A DNA stretch of 41,476 nucleotides from an uncultured Verrucomicrobiota bacterium (GCA_903835555.1 CAILNN010000062.1:1-41476); one strand, 5' to 3'; positions 9,147 to 18,655 are shown, counted from the first letter of the stretch. Numbers and translations are program-made. Notes: generated from the sequence alone by a model not told the origin.

Positions 9147-10229
9147 ATGCCGATACTTTCCGTCGCTCCCGAAGCCATCGCGGCCGCTCAAGCCGAGCTC
9201 GAGGCCCATCTGCAAGAGATCATTCAGTGGCACTTTTCCCCCGAGACTGGGAGCCCTTTCTGGCTCGACTGGGCCTCGCGTAATTTCGATCCCCGCGGCC
9301 AGATTCATACCGTGGCGGATTTGCAGAAGTTCCCGTCGTTTCAAGATGAATGGCTCCGGGACCTGCAACCGGAAGTTTGGGTGCCCAAAGCCTTCAACGG
9401 CAAACCGTATAATGTTTTTGAGACCGGCGGTACCACGGGCATGCCGAAGCAACGAGTCGGCTGGAGTGACTACAAGGTCGATTACGAGGAGTTTAGCGGG
9501 AAAATTGCCGACGAACATTTCCCGCGCGGCGGGTCCTGGCTGATGGTGGGACCGACGGGTCCGCGTCGATTGCGCCTGGCCATTGAGCATCTGGCCAATT
9601 TCCGTGGCAGCTCGTGCTATTTCATCGATCTGGACCCTCGTTGGGTGAAGAAGGTGATCACCAACAAGCAATTCGAGGTGGCCCGGGCGTACATGGACCA
9701 TGTCATTGACCAGGCGACCACCATCTTGAAGCACCGCAAGATCACCGGGCTTTTCACCACGCCCAAATTGCTCGAAGCCTTGGCGGAGAAGATCAATTTG
9801 TACGATGCAGGTATTCGCGGCGTGTTCTGTGGTGGCACTTCCATGTCCCCGCAGTACGTTCGATTCCTGGTGGAAGAGGTCCTGGAACAGCGGATTGGCT
9901 TCTATCCCACTTACGGCAATACCTTGATGGGTTTGGCGGCCAGCGTCCCGCTTCAGCCGGAGGATCAGTTTTCGGTTACGTATTACGCGCCCCAACCGCG
10001 GGCCATCTTACGGGTGGTTGACCCAAAGAACACCGCTGAACTCGTCCCATACGGACAGTTTGGTCGGGTGGAACTGACGACTCTGACGCGCGAGTTTTTC
10101 ATGCCCCGCTTCCTGGAGCGCGATGAAGCAATGCGCCGGGCACCGCGTCCCCCATATGCGTGGGATGGGGTGGGCGATGTGCGGCCTTTTGGTGCGATGG
10201 AGAAGACGATTGTTGAAGGGGTTTATTGA
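9147..10229 (+). CDS. PaaK-like adenylate-forming enzyme, short form
   Basis: 360 aa member of the phenylacetate-CoA ligase branch of the ANL superfamily. Visible motifs: P-loop A3 ETGGTTGMPKQ (about 92-102), GLFTTPKLLEAL, A5-like GFYPTYGNTLMG, RVELTTLTREFFMPRFLERD and terminal WDGVGDVRPF (A7-like). The protein stops just after A7, so the mobile C-terminal domain with the A8 hinge and A10 lysine is missing; no GRxDD-type continuation is visible after the stop. It could adenylate a carboxylic acid without completing the thioester step, or need a partner. Cytoplasmic (no signal peptide), yet 9 bp behind a secreted propeller gene, implying a shared operon. Confidence 0.85.
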   Translation: MPILSVAPEAIAAAQAELEAHLQEIIQWHFSPETGSPFWLDWASRNFDPRGQIHTVADLQKFPSFQDEWLRDLQPEVWVPKAFNGKPYNVFETGGTTGMPKQRVGWSDYKVDYEEFSGKIADEHFPRGGSWLMVGPTGPRRLRLAIEHLANFRGSSCYFIDLDPRWVKKVITNKQFEVARAYMDHVIDQATTILKHRKITGLFTTPKLLEALAEKINLYDAGIRGVFCGGTSMSPQYVRFLVEEVLEQRIGFYPTYGNTLMGLAASVPLQPEDQFSVTYYAPQPRAILRVVDPKNTAELVPYGQFGRVELTTLTREFFMPRFLERDEAMRRAPRPPYAWDGVGDVRPFGAMEKTIVEGVY

Positions 10230-10320
10230 CGCTTGCCGTTTTTGGGAGATTTAGCTCTGCGATTGGTTGCAGATTCCAGGCGTTTGGTATCTACGTTTCC
10301 GAACTCACACCGGGAATCAA

Positions 10321-10425
10321 GCGCAACCCCGTTGGGGTTGAATCCCAAATCAAACCATTACCCAGGGTAGGCCCCAAAGCGGGCCAACCCTGGGCTTTGC
10401 TGCACAATCCCTTTGGGATTGAAAG
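10321..10425. repeat. Palindromic repeat R2, copy a
   Basis: Three hairpins in a row: CAACCCC-GTT-GGGGTTG (10324-10340); a nested one with outer arms CCCAGGGT (10361-10368) and ACCCTGGG (10387-10394) and inner GGCCC/GGGCC; and CAATCCC-TTT-GGGATTG (10405-10421). It lies between the convergent adenylating-enzyme and PNPOx genes. The same layout recurs at 19688-19795 with compensatory changes. Such elements are familiar in Verrucomicrobia and Planctomycetes genomes from experience; no mobility gene is present. Confidence 0.88.
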
Positions 10426-10447
10426 AGAGTGCAGAGGCTAAGCTCGT

Positions 10448-11026
10448 TCAGGGGATGACCCAGTGGCAGCGCCAGAGGCCGTTAGCGTCATCAAAATTCG
10501 CCCGGCGATGGCCTTGGCGGGCGAGCCAGAGCCAATCCATCGCATGGATGGAAATCCTTAACACGGCAAAATTCTCCAGGCCCGATTCTGGTCCGCTAAG
10601 ATTGGCTGAAGCGGGGGAATCAATGGTTTCTCCGGGCGCACCGAGGCTTTGGTAATTCTGGCGCTGGAGGGGCGTCAAACCGGACCAACGTCCCTGGTCC
10701 GGCGATGGGTAGGCGGTCAGGTCGACCTGCCCCTGCACCCTTAATTGGACGGGGCCATCGTGATCGTAGAAGACCAAGGCCACTTTTGGGAAATCCTGGA
10801 CTTGTCGCACTTTGGGAGCTCGCCGATCGGAGAACACCACCAGTTCCCGTCTGTCCTGGGAAATCTCCCGCAAGACGACCACCCGGGCTTCCGGCCCGGC
10901 CATTCCCTGAGTCGCCAACACCGGCAAACGCCAAGGATCACTCAGGTCTCTGCAAGCATGGGCAAGGCGGTCGCCGATACGAATCGCCAATTCCGGCAGG
11001 GAATCAGTGAGCCAATCGGTTTTCAT
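10448..11026 (-). CDS. Pyridoxamine 5'-phosphate oxidase-like FMN-binding protein
   Basis: 192 aa split-barrel flavoprotein of the PNPOx/Alr4036 group. The FMN-binding core is visible as PEARVVVLREISQDRRELVVFSDRRAPKV (about 43-71), then KVALVFYDHDGPVQLRVQGQVDL, and a C-terminal WLWLARQGHRRANF stretch taking the place of the PNPOx dimerisation tail. It may oxidise PNP/PMP or another substrate; true PdxH activity is not assured because the classical C-terminal RLHDR-type motif is not seen. The ATG overlaps the stop of the upstream DUF4380 gene by 4 bp (ATGA), so translation is coupled. Confidence 0.85.
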   Translation of the reverse strand: MKTDWLTDSLPELAIRIGDRLAHACRDLSDPWRLPVLATQGMAGPEARVVVLREISQDRRELVVFSDRRAPKVRQVQDFPKVALVFYDHDGPVQLRVQGQVDLTAYPSPDQGRWSGLTPLQRQNYQSLGAPGETIDSPASANLSGPESGLENFAVLRISIHAMDWLWLARQGHRRANFDDANGLWRCHWVIP

Positions 11027-11997
11027 CGGCCAGGAATTCCCAGAACCCGCCGTGCTTCAGCCGCTACGTCCTGCTCCTGGCGACGGCTGAGGGTGTAGAC
11101 ATTGGTCGCCGATAACGACTGTCCCACCGCCAGTTTATGTAGCGGTCCCAAGGTTTCCATTTCCACATAACCGGTGGGATCGGGATTGGAATACAGCTCA
11201 GCACTGCAGCCATCGTCCGGATACCGAGCGGTAATGTCTCGACCGACATCGATTCGCAAACTCCACCGTTTTCCCACCCAAGCGAGCGAACCAGAATCGT
11301 TTCCAATTTTTCGGGACACCTTGGAGTCCCGATGAAATTCAATTAGCCCGGGCAATCGGATGACCGCCGCCTCGGGATTCTCCCACATGCTGCTCAAGCC
11401 ACTCGGGAAAAGGGATTTTGGGGGAATTGGGAGGAAAGCGGCTTCGGGGACCTGGGTTTGAGTAATCACCCATACGCCGACTTCCACCGGTTCCCCTGCC
11501 ACCTTATCGTACCGGGTGATGATTTGAAGTCGGGCGGAGGAGGAGTCCAAAGCGATGGTGCGTTCCGTCCGGATTCCGAATCGGGCACTGGTCGGCGAGC
11601 GCAGCTTGAGTCGTTGACCGTTGACCTCGGAGGTCAGCGGAGCGGCATCAAAGATATCGGGCGGAGGCCAATTCCAAGCACTCTGGGGTGCCGGCCAGGT
11701 TTTGTCGCCACCGAAGCTGCCGGGCTGGTCCCATGGTTTCTCTGGCATGGGCTTACCCAACAGGGTCGGGTTCTCCCAAAGCGGACCGTCGGACTCTCCC
11801 GCAAAGCGAAACTGCATGACCCGACCGACAGATGGGACGACCAGCACTTCGGCGACCGGATTCCTGAGTAAATAGGCTCCATCCCACCCGTGGTAATTGG
11901 TCAGCGTGATGGAAACGTCGGCGAAGACTGCTGTAGCCGCAGAAATGAAGAGTCCAAAGGCAAGGGTCCAGCGCCGTGATGGGAAGGAGCGTTTCAT
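11023..11997 (-). CDS. Secreted DUF4380 (mutarotase-like) protein
   Basis: 324 aa with a signal peptide (RRWTLAFGLFISAATAVFA). The mature part begins VSITLTNYHGWDGAYLLRNPVAEVLVVPSVGRVMQFRF and continues with WENPTLLGKP and WPPPDIFDAAPLT, the pattern of DUF4380 proteins, whose fold resembles galactose mutarotase/aldose epimerase (binds sugars). Enzymatic role unknown. Coupled to the PNPOx-like gene by a 4-bp overlap. Upstream to the tRNA (11998-12146) I see no gene. Confidence 0.82.
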   Translation of the reverse strand: MKRSFPSRRWTLAFGLFISAATAVFADVSITLTNYHGWDGAYLLRNPVAEVLVVPSVGRVMQFRFAGESDGPLWENPTLLGKPMPEKPWDQPGSFGGDKTWPAPQSAWNWPPPDIFDAAPLTSEVNGQRLKLRSPTSARFGIRTERTIALDSSSARLQIITRYDKVAGEPVEVGVWVITQTQVPEAAFLPIPPKSLFPSGLSSMWENPEAAVIRLPGLIEFHRDSKVSRKIGNDSGSLAWVGKRWSLRIDVGRDITARYPDDGCSAELYSNPDPTGYVEMETLGPLHKLAVGQSLSATNVYTLSRRQEQDVAAEARRVLGIPGR

Positions 11998-12146
11998 GGA
12001 TATCGAGAGGCTATGCGGTAGAATTTGGACTGGAAAGGCGGATTGTGGGTTCGGCTCTGGCTTTCCGATCCCACGAAAAGTGAGCCCACCAAGAAAAACC
12101 GTTGAATTGGTTGGGTGAATACAGGCATACTGCCCCTCTCGAAGGT

Positions 12147-12223
12147 CGGGACGTAGCGTAGCTTGGTAGCGCGTCTGAATGGGGTTCAGAAGGTCGTGAG
12201 TTCAAATCTCACCGTCCCGACCA
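12147..12223 (+). tRNA. tRNA-Pro (anticodon GGG)
   Basis: 77-nt cloverleaf: acceptor CGGGACG/CGTCCCG, D arm with TTGGTAGCGC, anticodon stem TCTGA/TCAGA with loop ATGGGGT giving anticodon GGG, T arm GTGAG-TTCAAAT-CTCAC, discriminator A and encoded CCA at 12221-12223. C1-G72 is normal for bacterial tRNA-Pro. It reads CCC (and CCU by wobble) codons. Confidence 0.97.
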
Positions 12224-12236
12224 TCGTTTCTGGTAT

Positions 12237-12258
12237 ACATTCATGGGCAAATGAATGT
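12237..12258 (+). terminator. Hairpin downstream of tRNA-Pro
   Basis: ACATTCAT-GGGCAA-ATGAATGT, a perfect 8-bp stem starting 14 nt after the CCA end. No T-run follows, so it is a candidate 3' processing or termination structure, not a standard intrinsic terminator. Confidence 0.4.
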
Positions 12259-12351
12259 TGCGCGTACTGTCACCCGCCGCCCGATAAATCGTTTTACACC
12301 GTCACCTTTCTCGGATAGACCCTACTTGCCGGTTCGCGTTGACCCAAACGA

Positions 12352-12396
12352 CGTTCACCTTCGTTCACCCTATTTCTTTGCCGTTTGTCGTTCACC
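12352..12396 (+). promoter_or_regulatory. Triple direct repeat CGTTCACC upstream of amine oxidase
   Basis: CGTTCACC occurs at 12352, 12362 and 12389, i.e. spaced 10 and 27 bp, ending 15 bp before the ATG at 12411. The first two are in helical phase. It could be an activator or repressor site; no regulator gene is adjacent. Confidence 0.35.
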
Positions 12397-12410
12397 GTTC
12401 TGGAGGAACC

Positions 12411-14363
12411 ATGATTGACACAGCCATTCGACATCCCCTCGAACCGCTCAGCGCCCTGGAAGTCCAACTGGCCGTGAGGCTTCTGAAGGACGCAGGCAAG
12501 GTCACACCGACCACCCGCTTTGTTTCCATCAGCTTAGAGGAACCGGAGAAGGAACGGGTGCACTTATTCTCTGGCGACGATTTATCCTCACCGCCTCCCA
12601 CCAAGGAATTGCGACGCAAAGCCTTCGCCGTGTTGTTCGACAACGCCATTAACGCATGCTACGAAGCAGTCCTTTCGTTGACCGATTGGACGCTCGTCTC
12701 TTGGAAACATATAGCCGACGTCCAGCCGACCATGACTGCGGACGAGCAAGTCGAGTGTGAGCAGGCGGTTCTGGCAAGCCCCGAGTTCAGGGCCGCCCTC
12801 AAGGAACATTGCGGTATCGAGGACACCAGCCTCGTCATGGTCGATATTTGGAGCGCTGGTAATTACGGTTCGGAAGAAGACCGTACTCTACGGCTCGCGC
12901 GACCGCTATGCTTTCTCCGCACCGACCCGACCGACAACGGATATGCCAAACCGATTGAGGGGTTGCGTCCGGTAGTCGACCTCAACCGGATGAAAGTGAT
13001 CCGCGTGGAGGAATACGGACGATGGCCGCTGCCGCCGGAACAAGGAAATTATGCCTCCGATCGCATCGCCAAAAAGCGCACCGATATCAAACCGTTGGAC
13101 ATTCAACAACCCGACGGGCCTAGCTTTCAAGTAGACGGGTACACCGTCCGTTGGCAGAAATGGTCCTTCGTCATTGGGTTCAATGCCCGCGAGGGGTTGA
13201 CACTCAATGATCTTCGTTACGAGGACCAGGGCCGGAAACGCTCCATCCTCTACCGTGCGTCGCTTTCCGAGATGGTGGTGCCCTATGGCGATCCGGCCCC
13301 GCAGCAAGCGCGCAAGAATGCTTTTGACGCTGGTGAATACGGTCTCGGTTACTGCGCTAACAGTTTAGAACTGGGCTGCGATTGCCTCGGCTTAATCAGG
13401 TATTTCGACGGTCACCTCTGCACCAGCCGAGGCGAGCCCCTAACCATCAAGAACGCCGTGTGTATGCATGAGGAGGATTTCGGTATTCTCTGGAAACACA
13501 CCGACCGGCGTCTCGCAGACAAACCCGAGGTCCGCCGGTCGCGACGATTGGTGATCTCGTCCATTGCGACGGTTGAAAACTACGAATACGGCTTCTTCTG
13601 GTACCTTTATCAGGACGGCAACATCCAATTCGAGATCAAGCTGACGGGCATTCTCTCGCTGGGTGTCCTGCATCCCGGCGAGACATCGCCGTATGGCACC
13701 CTCATCGCGCCGCAGCTTTACGCACCGAACCATCAGCATTTCTTCAATGTCCGCCTCGACTTCGACCTGGATGGCGTCGCGAACTCGGCCTATCAAATTG
13801 ATCTGGTTGCCGATGATCCGGGCCCGGCGAACCCCTTTGAAAATGCTTTCCAAGCCAAGGCCACATTGCTCGAACGCGAGAAGCAGGCGCGAGCCAACTT
13901 AAATTTCGAGACGGCCCGCACTTGGAAAATCGTCAATCCAAGCAGGCTCAACGCCGTCGGCCAGCCGGTCGGCTATAAGTTCTTTGCTGGTGACAATTGC
14001 GTACCGCTTGCCTCGAAAAACGCTTGGTGGCGCAAGCGGGCCGGCTTCGTCGAGCACCACGTTTGGGTTACTCCGTACCGCCCAGAGGAACGCCACGCTG
14101 CTGGCGACTACCCGAACCAAAGTCAGCCGGGTGACGGACTGATCCGGTGGACCGAGAAGGACCGTCCGATCGCAAACACGGATATTGTTCTTTGGTACAC
14201 GTTTGGTCATACCCACGTCCCGCGACCGGAGGATTATCCAGTCATGCCGACCGCCTACATCGGGTTTCTGCTAAAGCCGAACGGATTTTTCGCCGAAAAC
14301 CCTGCGAACGATGTACCACCTTCGCCCAAGAAATCAGCCGACAAGCCGTGCTGCGGCGGCTGA
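12411..14363 (+). CDS. Copper-containing primary amine oxidase
   Basis: 650 aa topaquinone (TPQ) enzyme that oxidises primary amines to aldehydes with release of ammonia and H2O2. ATG at 12411 is chosen for the strong GGAGG ribosome site at 12402-12406; an upstream in-frame ATG would read through the CGTTCACC repeats. All catalytic residues are visible: the TPQ precursor Y391 in TVENYEYG, copper ligands H441-Q-H443 and H602 (FGHTHVPRPEDYPVMP), and catalytic base D306 in NAFDAGEYGLG. Spacings match Arthrobacter-type enzymes (base to TPQ about 85, TPQ to HxH about 50, HxH to third His about 160). No signal peptide, so probably cytoplasmic. A C-terminal KPCCGG tail is unusual. Stands alone beside tRNA-Pro. 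Confidence 0.96.
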   Translation: MIDTAIRHPLEPLSALEVQLAVRLLKDAGKVTPTTRFVSISLEEPEKERVHLFSGDDLSSPPPTKELRRKAFAVLFDNAINACYEAVLSLTDWTLVSWKHIADVQPTMTADEQVECEQAVLASPEFRAALKEHCGIEDTSLVMVDIWSAGNYGSEEDRTLRLARPLCFLRTDPTDNGYAKPIEGLRPVVDLNRMKVIRVEEYGRWPLPPEQGNYASDRIAKKRTDIKPLDIQQPDGPSFQVDGYTVRWQKWSFVIGFNAREGLTLNDLRYEDQGRKRSILYRASLSEMVVPYGDPAPQQARKNAFDAGEYGLGYCANSLELGCDCLGLIRYFDGHLCTSRGEPLTIKNAVCMHEEDFGILWKHTDRRLADKPEVRRSRRLVISSIATVENYEYGFFWYLYQDGNIQFEIKLTGILSLGVLHPGETSPYGTLIAPQLYAPNHQHFFNVRLDFDLDGVANSAYQIDLVADDPGPANPFENAFQAKATLLEREKQARANLNFETARTWKIVNPSRLNAVGQPVGYKFFAGDNCVPLASKNAWWRKRAGFVEHHVWVTPYRPEERHAAGDYPNQSQPGDGLIRWTEKDRPIANTDIVLWYTFGHTHVPRPEDYPVMPTAYIGFLLKPNGFFAENPANDVPPSPKKSADKPCCGG

Positions 14364-14388
14364 ATGAGGAGCGGACCCGAACGCCCCG

Positions 14389-14407
14389 AAAACGACCCGG
14401 TGGTCGT
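14389..14407 (-). terminator. Weak terminator-like hairpin between convergent genes
   Basis: On the minus strand, stem ACGACC/GGTCGT with an ACCG loop followed by a short T-run of three or four, directly after the stop of the YVTN propeller gene at 14412. Short U-tract, so only modest support. Confidence 0.4.
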
Positions 14408-14411
14408 CTAC

Positions 14412-15497
14412 CTACCGCCCTGATGGCACCAAAGTTACGCCCCAGGGACGTTCACCGGCTTTGACTTTGGCCACTTCCTTTTCCGTGGTCAGGTCAACAA
14501 TCGAGACATCGTCGGAGGTGCCGTTCGCTGAATACAGGAACTTGCCGTCCGGCGAAATAGCGATGCCCCACGGGCGAGCCCCGACCTTGATGGTGTTGAG
14601 CACGTCACCGGTTATGGCATTCAAAACAAGGACCGTTCCGGACCGTCCGGTGCTCACGTAGACCTTCTTGCCGTCCGGAGCGACTTTGACGCACATCGGG
14701 CGTGAACCTTTGGGCAGGGCGACGGTCTTCAGTTTCTCATGCTTGACCGCGTCGATGATATGTAGTTGGCCAGCGGATTCGGAAGGGATGAAAGCCCGGC
14801 TGCCATCTGGTAGAAAATCGGCGGAGCGGGGTCGCCCACCGACATTAAAGTGAGCGAGCACCGTGCCGGACTTGGAATCGATGGCAAAGATTTCCCCATC
14901 CGACTCGCAGGTCACGTAGAAAAATTTTCCATCTGGACTGGTGGTCACACCTTCCGGCTCCCGATGCACTTTGATCAAGTGCTCCACTTTGCCGGTAGCC
15001 AAATCGACGATGCTGGCGGCAGCGATGTCTTCGTTGGAGACAAAGAGTTTTGTGCCGTCGGAGCTGAAGGCAAATTGCTCGGGATCGGAGCCAACGTTCA
15101 GTTTGCGCAGGAACTTTTTCTGACTTAGGTCGACGACAGCGATTCCATCCGCTGCCTTGTCAGCCCCCTTGTCGTCATCGTCGTCATCGGCCCCCTTCTT
15201 GAGGATCGGATTCCCATTGGCGTCCAGTTGAGGCGGAGCAGCGATGGGGGTGCCGCTGACGGCCACATACACCGTTTTGCCGTCGGGGTGGACCCGAATT
15301 CCGCGCGGGCGTTTTCCCACCGGGATGGTAGCGATGGCTTTTTGTTCGGTCGGGTCGATGAGAGTCACGTCGCCCGATTTTTCGTTGCTGACCAGCACTT
15401 GATAAGTCGCGGCCTTTAGCAACGAACCCATGACCAACGACAGGGCAAAGCTGGAAACCTTGGGAGAAGTGAATCGGGGGAAATGGATGGATTTCAT
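14412..15497 (-). CDS. YVTN-type beta-propeller protein, secreted
   Basis: 361 aa, N-terminal signal-like segment (SSFALSLVMGSLLKAATY). Seven repeats of the kind GKRPRGIRVHPDGKTVYVAVS, GSDPEQFAFSSDGTKLFVSNED, HREPEGVTTSPDGKFFYVTCE, GGRPRSADFLPDGSRAFIPSE, GSRPMCVKVAPDGKKVYVSTG, GARPWGIAISPDGKFLYSANG build one propeller. The SNEKSGDVTLID...PRGI pattern matches the PQQ-dependent-catabolism-associated propeller family (TIGR03866-like), which fits the other quinoprotein-like genes here, though no dehydrogenase is adjacent. An acidic loop (DDDDDDKG, about residue 100) between blades is unusual and may be a flexible or metal-binding insertion. Confidence 0.9.
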   Translation of the reverse strand: MKSIHFPRFTSPKVSSFALSLVMGSLLKAATYQVLVSNEKSGDVTLIDPTEQKAIATIPVGKRPRGIRVHPDGKTVYVAVSGTPIAAPPQLDANGNPILKKGADDDDDDKGADKAADGIAVVDLSQKKFLRKLNVGSDPEQFAFSSDGTKLFVSNEDIAAASIVDLATGKVEHLIKVHREPEGVTTSPDGKFFYVTCESDGEIFAIDSKSGTVLAHFNVGGRPRSADFLPDGSRAFIPSESAGQLHIIDAVKHEKLKTVALPKGSRPMCVKVAPDGKKVYVSTGRSGTVLVLNAITGDVLNTIKVGARPWGIAISPDGKFLYSANGTSDDVSIVDLTTEKEVAKVKAGERPWGVTLVPSGR

Positions 15498-15714
15498 GAC
15501 GGATGGTAGCGGTGAAACGTCTCTGGGCGATGTTTGGCTGTCAAACTTGGGAGTAGAGGCCCGGTAGATTTCCGTATAACCAGCCGGGGTGGCGTGGTTT
15601 GGACCGCCTACGGCTCGACGGAGTCTCGCCGATGTTGCTTTTTATCAATTGGTTACGAGTGAATAGAAGAGGTAGGAAGAAAAGCTTTTATTGGGAAGGA
15701 GCATTCCAAATGTA

Positions 15715-16452
15715 TCAGTTTGGGGTGCGTTTATCTTTGAAGTAGGCCGCGTGCGAATCCAGGTACAAGCGATTGCGCCCACCTCCGTGCATCGTCTGGC
15801 CCTTGAGCGTATCCGGAATGGCGGGAACCGTGTTGGGAAAATAGGGGTCAACCACCAATTCGACGTCACTGGCCCCGTTGGGATAGCCGACGGTGGGATC
15901 ATTGGCGGTTTGCAGGTCGGTGACGGCCTGCGACACCGTCTTGGTCCAGAAATCGGCCAACATAGTTTGGTCGCTGAGGTCATTGGTTCGGTCAAAGCGC
16001 CAGAGCCAATAGCTGACCATGGGCGCATTGGTGGCACTGCTGGATGCCTGAATGACTTGAGCCACCTTGCCCAGAGGAGAATTTGCCGTAGCCGGGCAGA
16101 GCCAGATGGAATCGCTGGTGCCCGAATCCTTAAAAACCGGGAGAGCCCAGCCGCCCCTCGGGTCCGAGGCAGGCCAGGTGGTCCACGGTTTATAGCCGCC
16201 CGGCAGGCTGGTCTTAAGGTCGCGCCTATCAGGAAAACGGTCCACGTTGTTGTCGAGGTAGAGGAAGATGGCGATGCCGATTTGTCGCTGGTTGGAGAGG
16301 CAGGATGCCTGCAATGCCTTGCGTTTCGCCCGACTCAAGGCTGGGAGAAGCATTCCCGCCAGGATGGCGATAATGGCAATGACGACCAGCAGTTCAATCA
16401 AAGTGAACGCCCGCCGACTTGGACGGCATGCAAAGGACATGTGTCGCAACAT
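15715..16452 (-). CDS. Prepilin-type N-terminal cleavage/methylation domain protein
   Basis: 245 aa type II pseudopilin-like protein. [28 protein letters not shown] is the leader plus hydrophobic helix (cleavage expected between A15 and F16, then N-methylation), followed by [30 protein letters not shown] and a C-terminal [12 protein letters not shown], a variant of the H-X9-DG motif common to the large Verrucomicrobia/Planctomycetes prepilin families (here D-S instead of D-G). Start at ATG 16452 (ATG 16440 possible); the open frame upstream runs through repeat R1 copy C and is not coding. No secretion genes nearby. Role in these phyla is unknown. Confidence 0.9.
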   Translation of the reverse strand: MLRHMSFACRPSRRAFTLIELLVVIAIIAILAGMLLPALSRAKRKALQASCLSNQRQIGIAIFLYLDNNVDRFPDRRDLKTSLPGGYKPWTTWPASDPRGGWALPVFKDSGTSDSIWLCPATANSPLGKVAQVIQASSSATNAPMVSYWLWRFDRTNDLSDQTMLADFWTKTVSQAVTDLQTANDPTVGYPNGASDVELVVDPYFPNTVPAIPDTLKGQTMHGGGRNRLYLDSHAAYFKDKRTPN

Positions 16453-16554
16453 CACCCGGGACGAAGCAGATGCCAAGCCAAGTTCAAAGACGTGAGTTCT
16501 GAAGGTGGGGCTCGAAAAGGTGCTGTAGTGGCCTCTCGACCGCTCTTTAATTGA

Positions 16555-16615
16555 GGCCCCTTTCCAAAGCGCCAGAGGGCTGGCGCACTCCAAGACCTGG
16601 CGGGCTATTCCTTGC
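16555..16615. repeat. Dispersed palindromic repeat R1, copy C (right half only)
   Basis: Contains TTTCCAAAGCGCCAGAGGG, the hairpin GCGCCAGAGGGCTGGCGC at 16569-16586, then CACTCCAAGACCTGGCGGG and ATTCCTTGC as in copy A. Lies 13 bp beyond the end of the M13 peptidase gene and upstream of the prepilin-like gene. Confidence 0.85.
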
Positions 16616-16627
16616 CTCGAAACGGGC

Positions 16628-18655
16628 CTACCAAATCTTGGCGCGGGCCTCGACTGGACGCCAGAGCTTGTCGCTCGGTCCGATACCAAAGGCTTCGAAG
16701 AATTCAGCCTGGTTAACGAGGGGTCCAATCCCGCGGAATTGGCCCGGGGAATGGGGATCTATGACGATACGTCGACGCAATTCCGCCTCCCGCCAATTGA
16801 CCCGCCATAATTGGGACAAGCTGAGGAAGAAGCGTTGCTCTGGTGTGAATCCATCGATTGATTTGCGTCGGGAAGGGTCTTTGGCGAGAGCTCGCTGGAG
16901 GGCTTCGAAGGCGATGCTGGTTCCGCCGAGATCCGCCAGGTTTTCGCCCAGTGTCAGTTGGCCGTTGACCTTCAGACCCGGAAGGGCCTCGTAGCCGGCA
17001 TACTGGTCGATCACCAACTGCGCTCGGCGCTTGAATTCGGTGGCGTCGGCGGCGGTCCACCAGTCGCGCAGATTTCCTTCCGCATCGTACTGGCGACCCT
17101 GGTCGTCATAACCGTGGGTGATCTCATGGCCGATGACCACGCCGATGGCTCCGTAATTAATGGCGTCGTCAGCCGCGAGGTCAAAGAAAGGGGGTTGGAG
17201 GATACCCGCTGGGAAGACGATTTCGTTCTGAGCGGGGTTAAAATAAGCATTAACGGTTTGGGGCGTCATGTGCCACTCGGTCCGATCGACCGTTTTTCCA
17301 ACACGCACCAACTGACGATGGGTTTCGAAGAGAGCCGCCCGCTCGACATTACCAAAATAGTCGTCCCGCTTGATGACCAAGCCGGTGTAATCTCGAAAAT
17401 GATCGGGATGCCCAATTTTCTGGGTGAATCGGTCAAACTTCTTGAGAGCCTGTTGCCGGGTCTCCGGACTCATCCAAGCTGCTTTTTCGAGGCGCTCGTG
17501 GAAGACGGTTCGCAGATTGCCGACTAATTCTTCCATTCGAGCCCGGGCCGCTGCCGGGAAATACCGCTCGACATACAGGCTGCCCAGGGCTTCGCCGATT
17601 GCCGCGTCTGTTTGCTTGGCCGCGCGTTGCCAGCGCGGTTCCTGCTCGGGTTGGCCCAACAAGGTGGTGCCGTAGAAGGCAAAATGCTCACGATCGACCT
17701 CGGAATGGAGGCGACTGGCGGAGGATGAGAGAGCGTGCCAGCGGAGGTATACTTTCCACTCGTCAATGGGGTGGGAGTCCACCAAGTGGTCCAATTGCGC
17801 GAGGAAATTCGTCTGCCCGACGATAACTCGCTCAAGGGTAGGTAATCCCGACGCTGAAAGATAGACCGACCAAGGCAGGTTGGGTGTGGCTGAAGCAAGA
17901 TCGGCCACGGAAAATGGATTGTAGTTGGCCTGGGGATCGCGCAACTCGACTCGCGACTTGCTGGCGCGGGCCAGTTCTGTTTCCAAAGCCAAAATCGTTG
18001 CCGCCGACTTAGTGGCTATCCCCTCGCTGTCGCCAAGCAACTGCAGCATTCGAACGATGTGCTTCTCATAAGCAGCCCGTTGCTTCGCGAATCCCTCGGA
18101 GAGGTAATAATCCCGGTCCGGGAGCCCAAGTCCGCCTTGATGAAGCTGGAAGGCATAAAAGGAACTGTTCTTGGCGTCTTCCCCAGCGCTGGCGGAAAAA
18201 AGCCCTCCCGAGTCAACGGCATGCAACTGTGCGAGCTCGCGGAAAAGGTCGGTGGTGTTGGCTATCTGTTCGATGCGCTGGAGGATCGGTTCAATCGGTT
18301 TGAAGCGAAGGGCTTCGATCCGATTGGTGTCCATGGCGGCGGCAAAAAAATCACCGACGCGCTGAAGTGTCGGAGATGTAGGGACGGAGGAGGATGCGGC
18401 AGACTCAAGCAGACCGCGAATCTGATTCCAGTTCAGTTGTTGTAGTTCATCAAAGCCGGCCCAGCGTGCCTTGTCGGAGGGCACCGGGTTGGACTTTAAC
18501 CAATTGCCGCAGGCAAACTGGTAGAAATCGCTCTTGGGATCGACCGAACGGTCCATCGAATCAACCGAAAAGCGGGGGATTTTCACGCCGGAGTCCGCCC
18601 CCAAGACGACACCCGCACCGACTCCTACGGCCAAGCACCATTGCAAGAACTTCAT
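16628..18655 (-). CDS. M13-family zinc metallopeptidase (neprilysin-like)
   Basis: 675 aa endopeptidase with a signal peptide ([20 protein letters not shown]). The N-terminal half starts [24 protein letters not shown], the M13_N lid domain. The catalytic domain shows [23 protein letters not shown], the zinc motif H510-E-I-T-H514 with E511, and E571-N-L-A-D575-L-G-G supplying the third zinc ligand; 61 residues between them is normal. It ends ARAKIW, the usual aromatic C-terminus of the family. Exported, degrades oligopeptides. Intact and full length. Divergent from the radical SAM gene (82 bp). Confidence 0.95.
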   Translation of the reverse strand: MKFLQWCLAVGVGAGVVLGADSGVKIPRFSVDSMDRSVDPKSDFYQFACGNWLKSNPVPSDKARWAGFDELQQLNWNQIRGLLESAASSSVPTSPTLQRVGDFFAAAMDTNRIEALRFKPIEPILQRIEQIANTTDLFRELAQLHAVDSGGLFSASAGEDAKNSSFYAFQLHQGGLGLPDRDYYLSEGFAKQRAAYEKHIVRMLQLLGDSEGIATKSAATILALETELARASKSRVELRDPQANYNPFSVADLASATPNLPWSVYLSASGLPTLERVIVGQTNFLAQLDHLVDSHPIDEWKVYLRWHALSSSASRLHSEVDREHFAFYGTTLLGQPEQEPRWQRAAKQTDAAIGEALGSLYVERYFPAAARARMEELVGNLRTVFHERLEKAAWMSPETRQQALKKFDRFTQKIGHPDHFRDYTGLVIKRDDYFGNVERAALFETHRQLVRVGKTVDRTEWHMTPQTVNAYFNPAQNEIVFPAGILQPPFFDLAADDAINYGAIGVVIGHEITHGYDDQGRQYDAEGNLRDWWTAADATEFKRRAQLVIDQYAGYEALPGLKVNGQLTLGENLADLGGTSIAFEALQRALAKDPSRRKSIDGFTPEQRFFLSLSQLWRVNWREAELRRRIVIDPHSPGQFRGIGPLVNQAEFFEAFGIGPSDKLWRPVEARAKIW

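Noticed and set aside
10226..10441. Plus-strand ORF after the adenylating enzyme, considered as a split-off C-terminal domain
   Set aside because: No A8 or A10 motif; most of it is repeat R2.
12147..12223. tRNA-Pro as attachment site of a genomic island
   Set aside because: No second copy of the tRNA 3' end and no integrase in the window.
16453..16728. N-terminal extension of the prepilin-like frame
   Set aside because: It overlaps repeat R1 copy C and the end of the M13 gene; pseudopilins start just before the RRAFTLIE motif.
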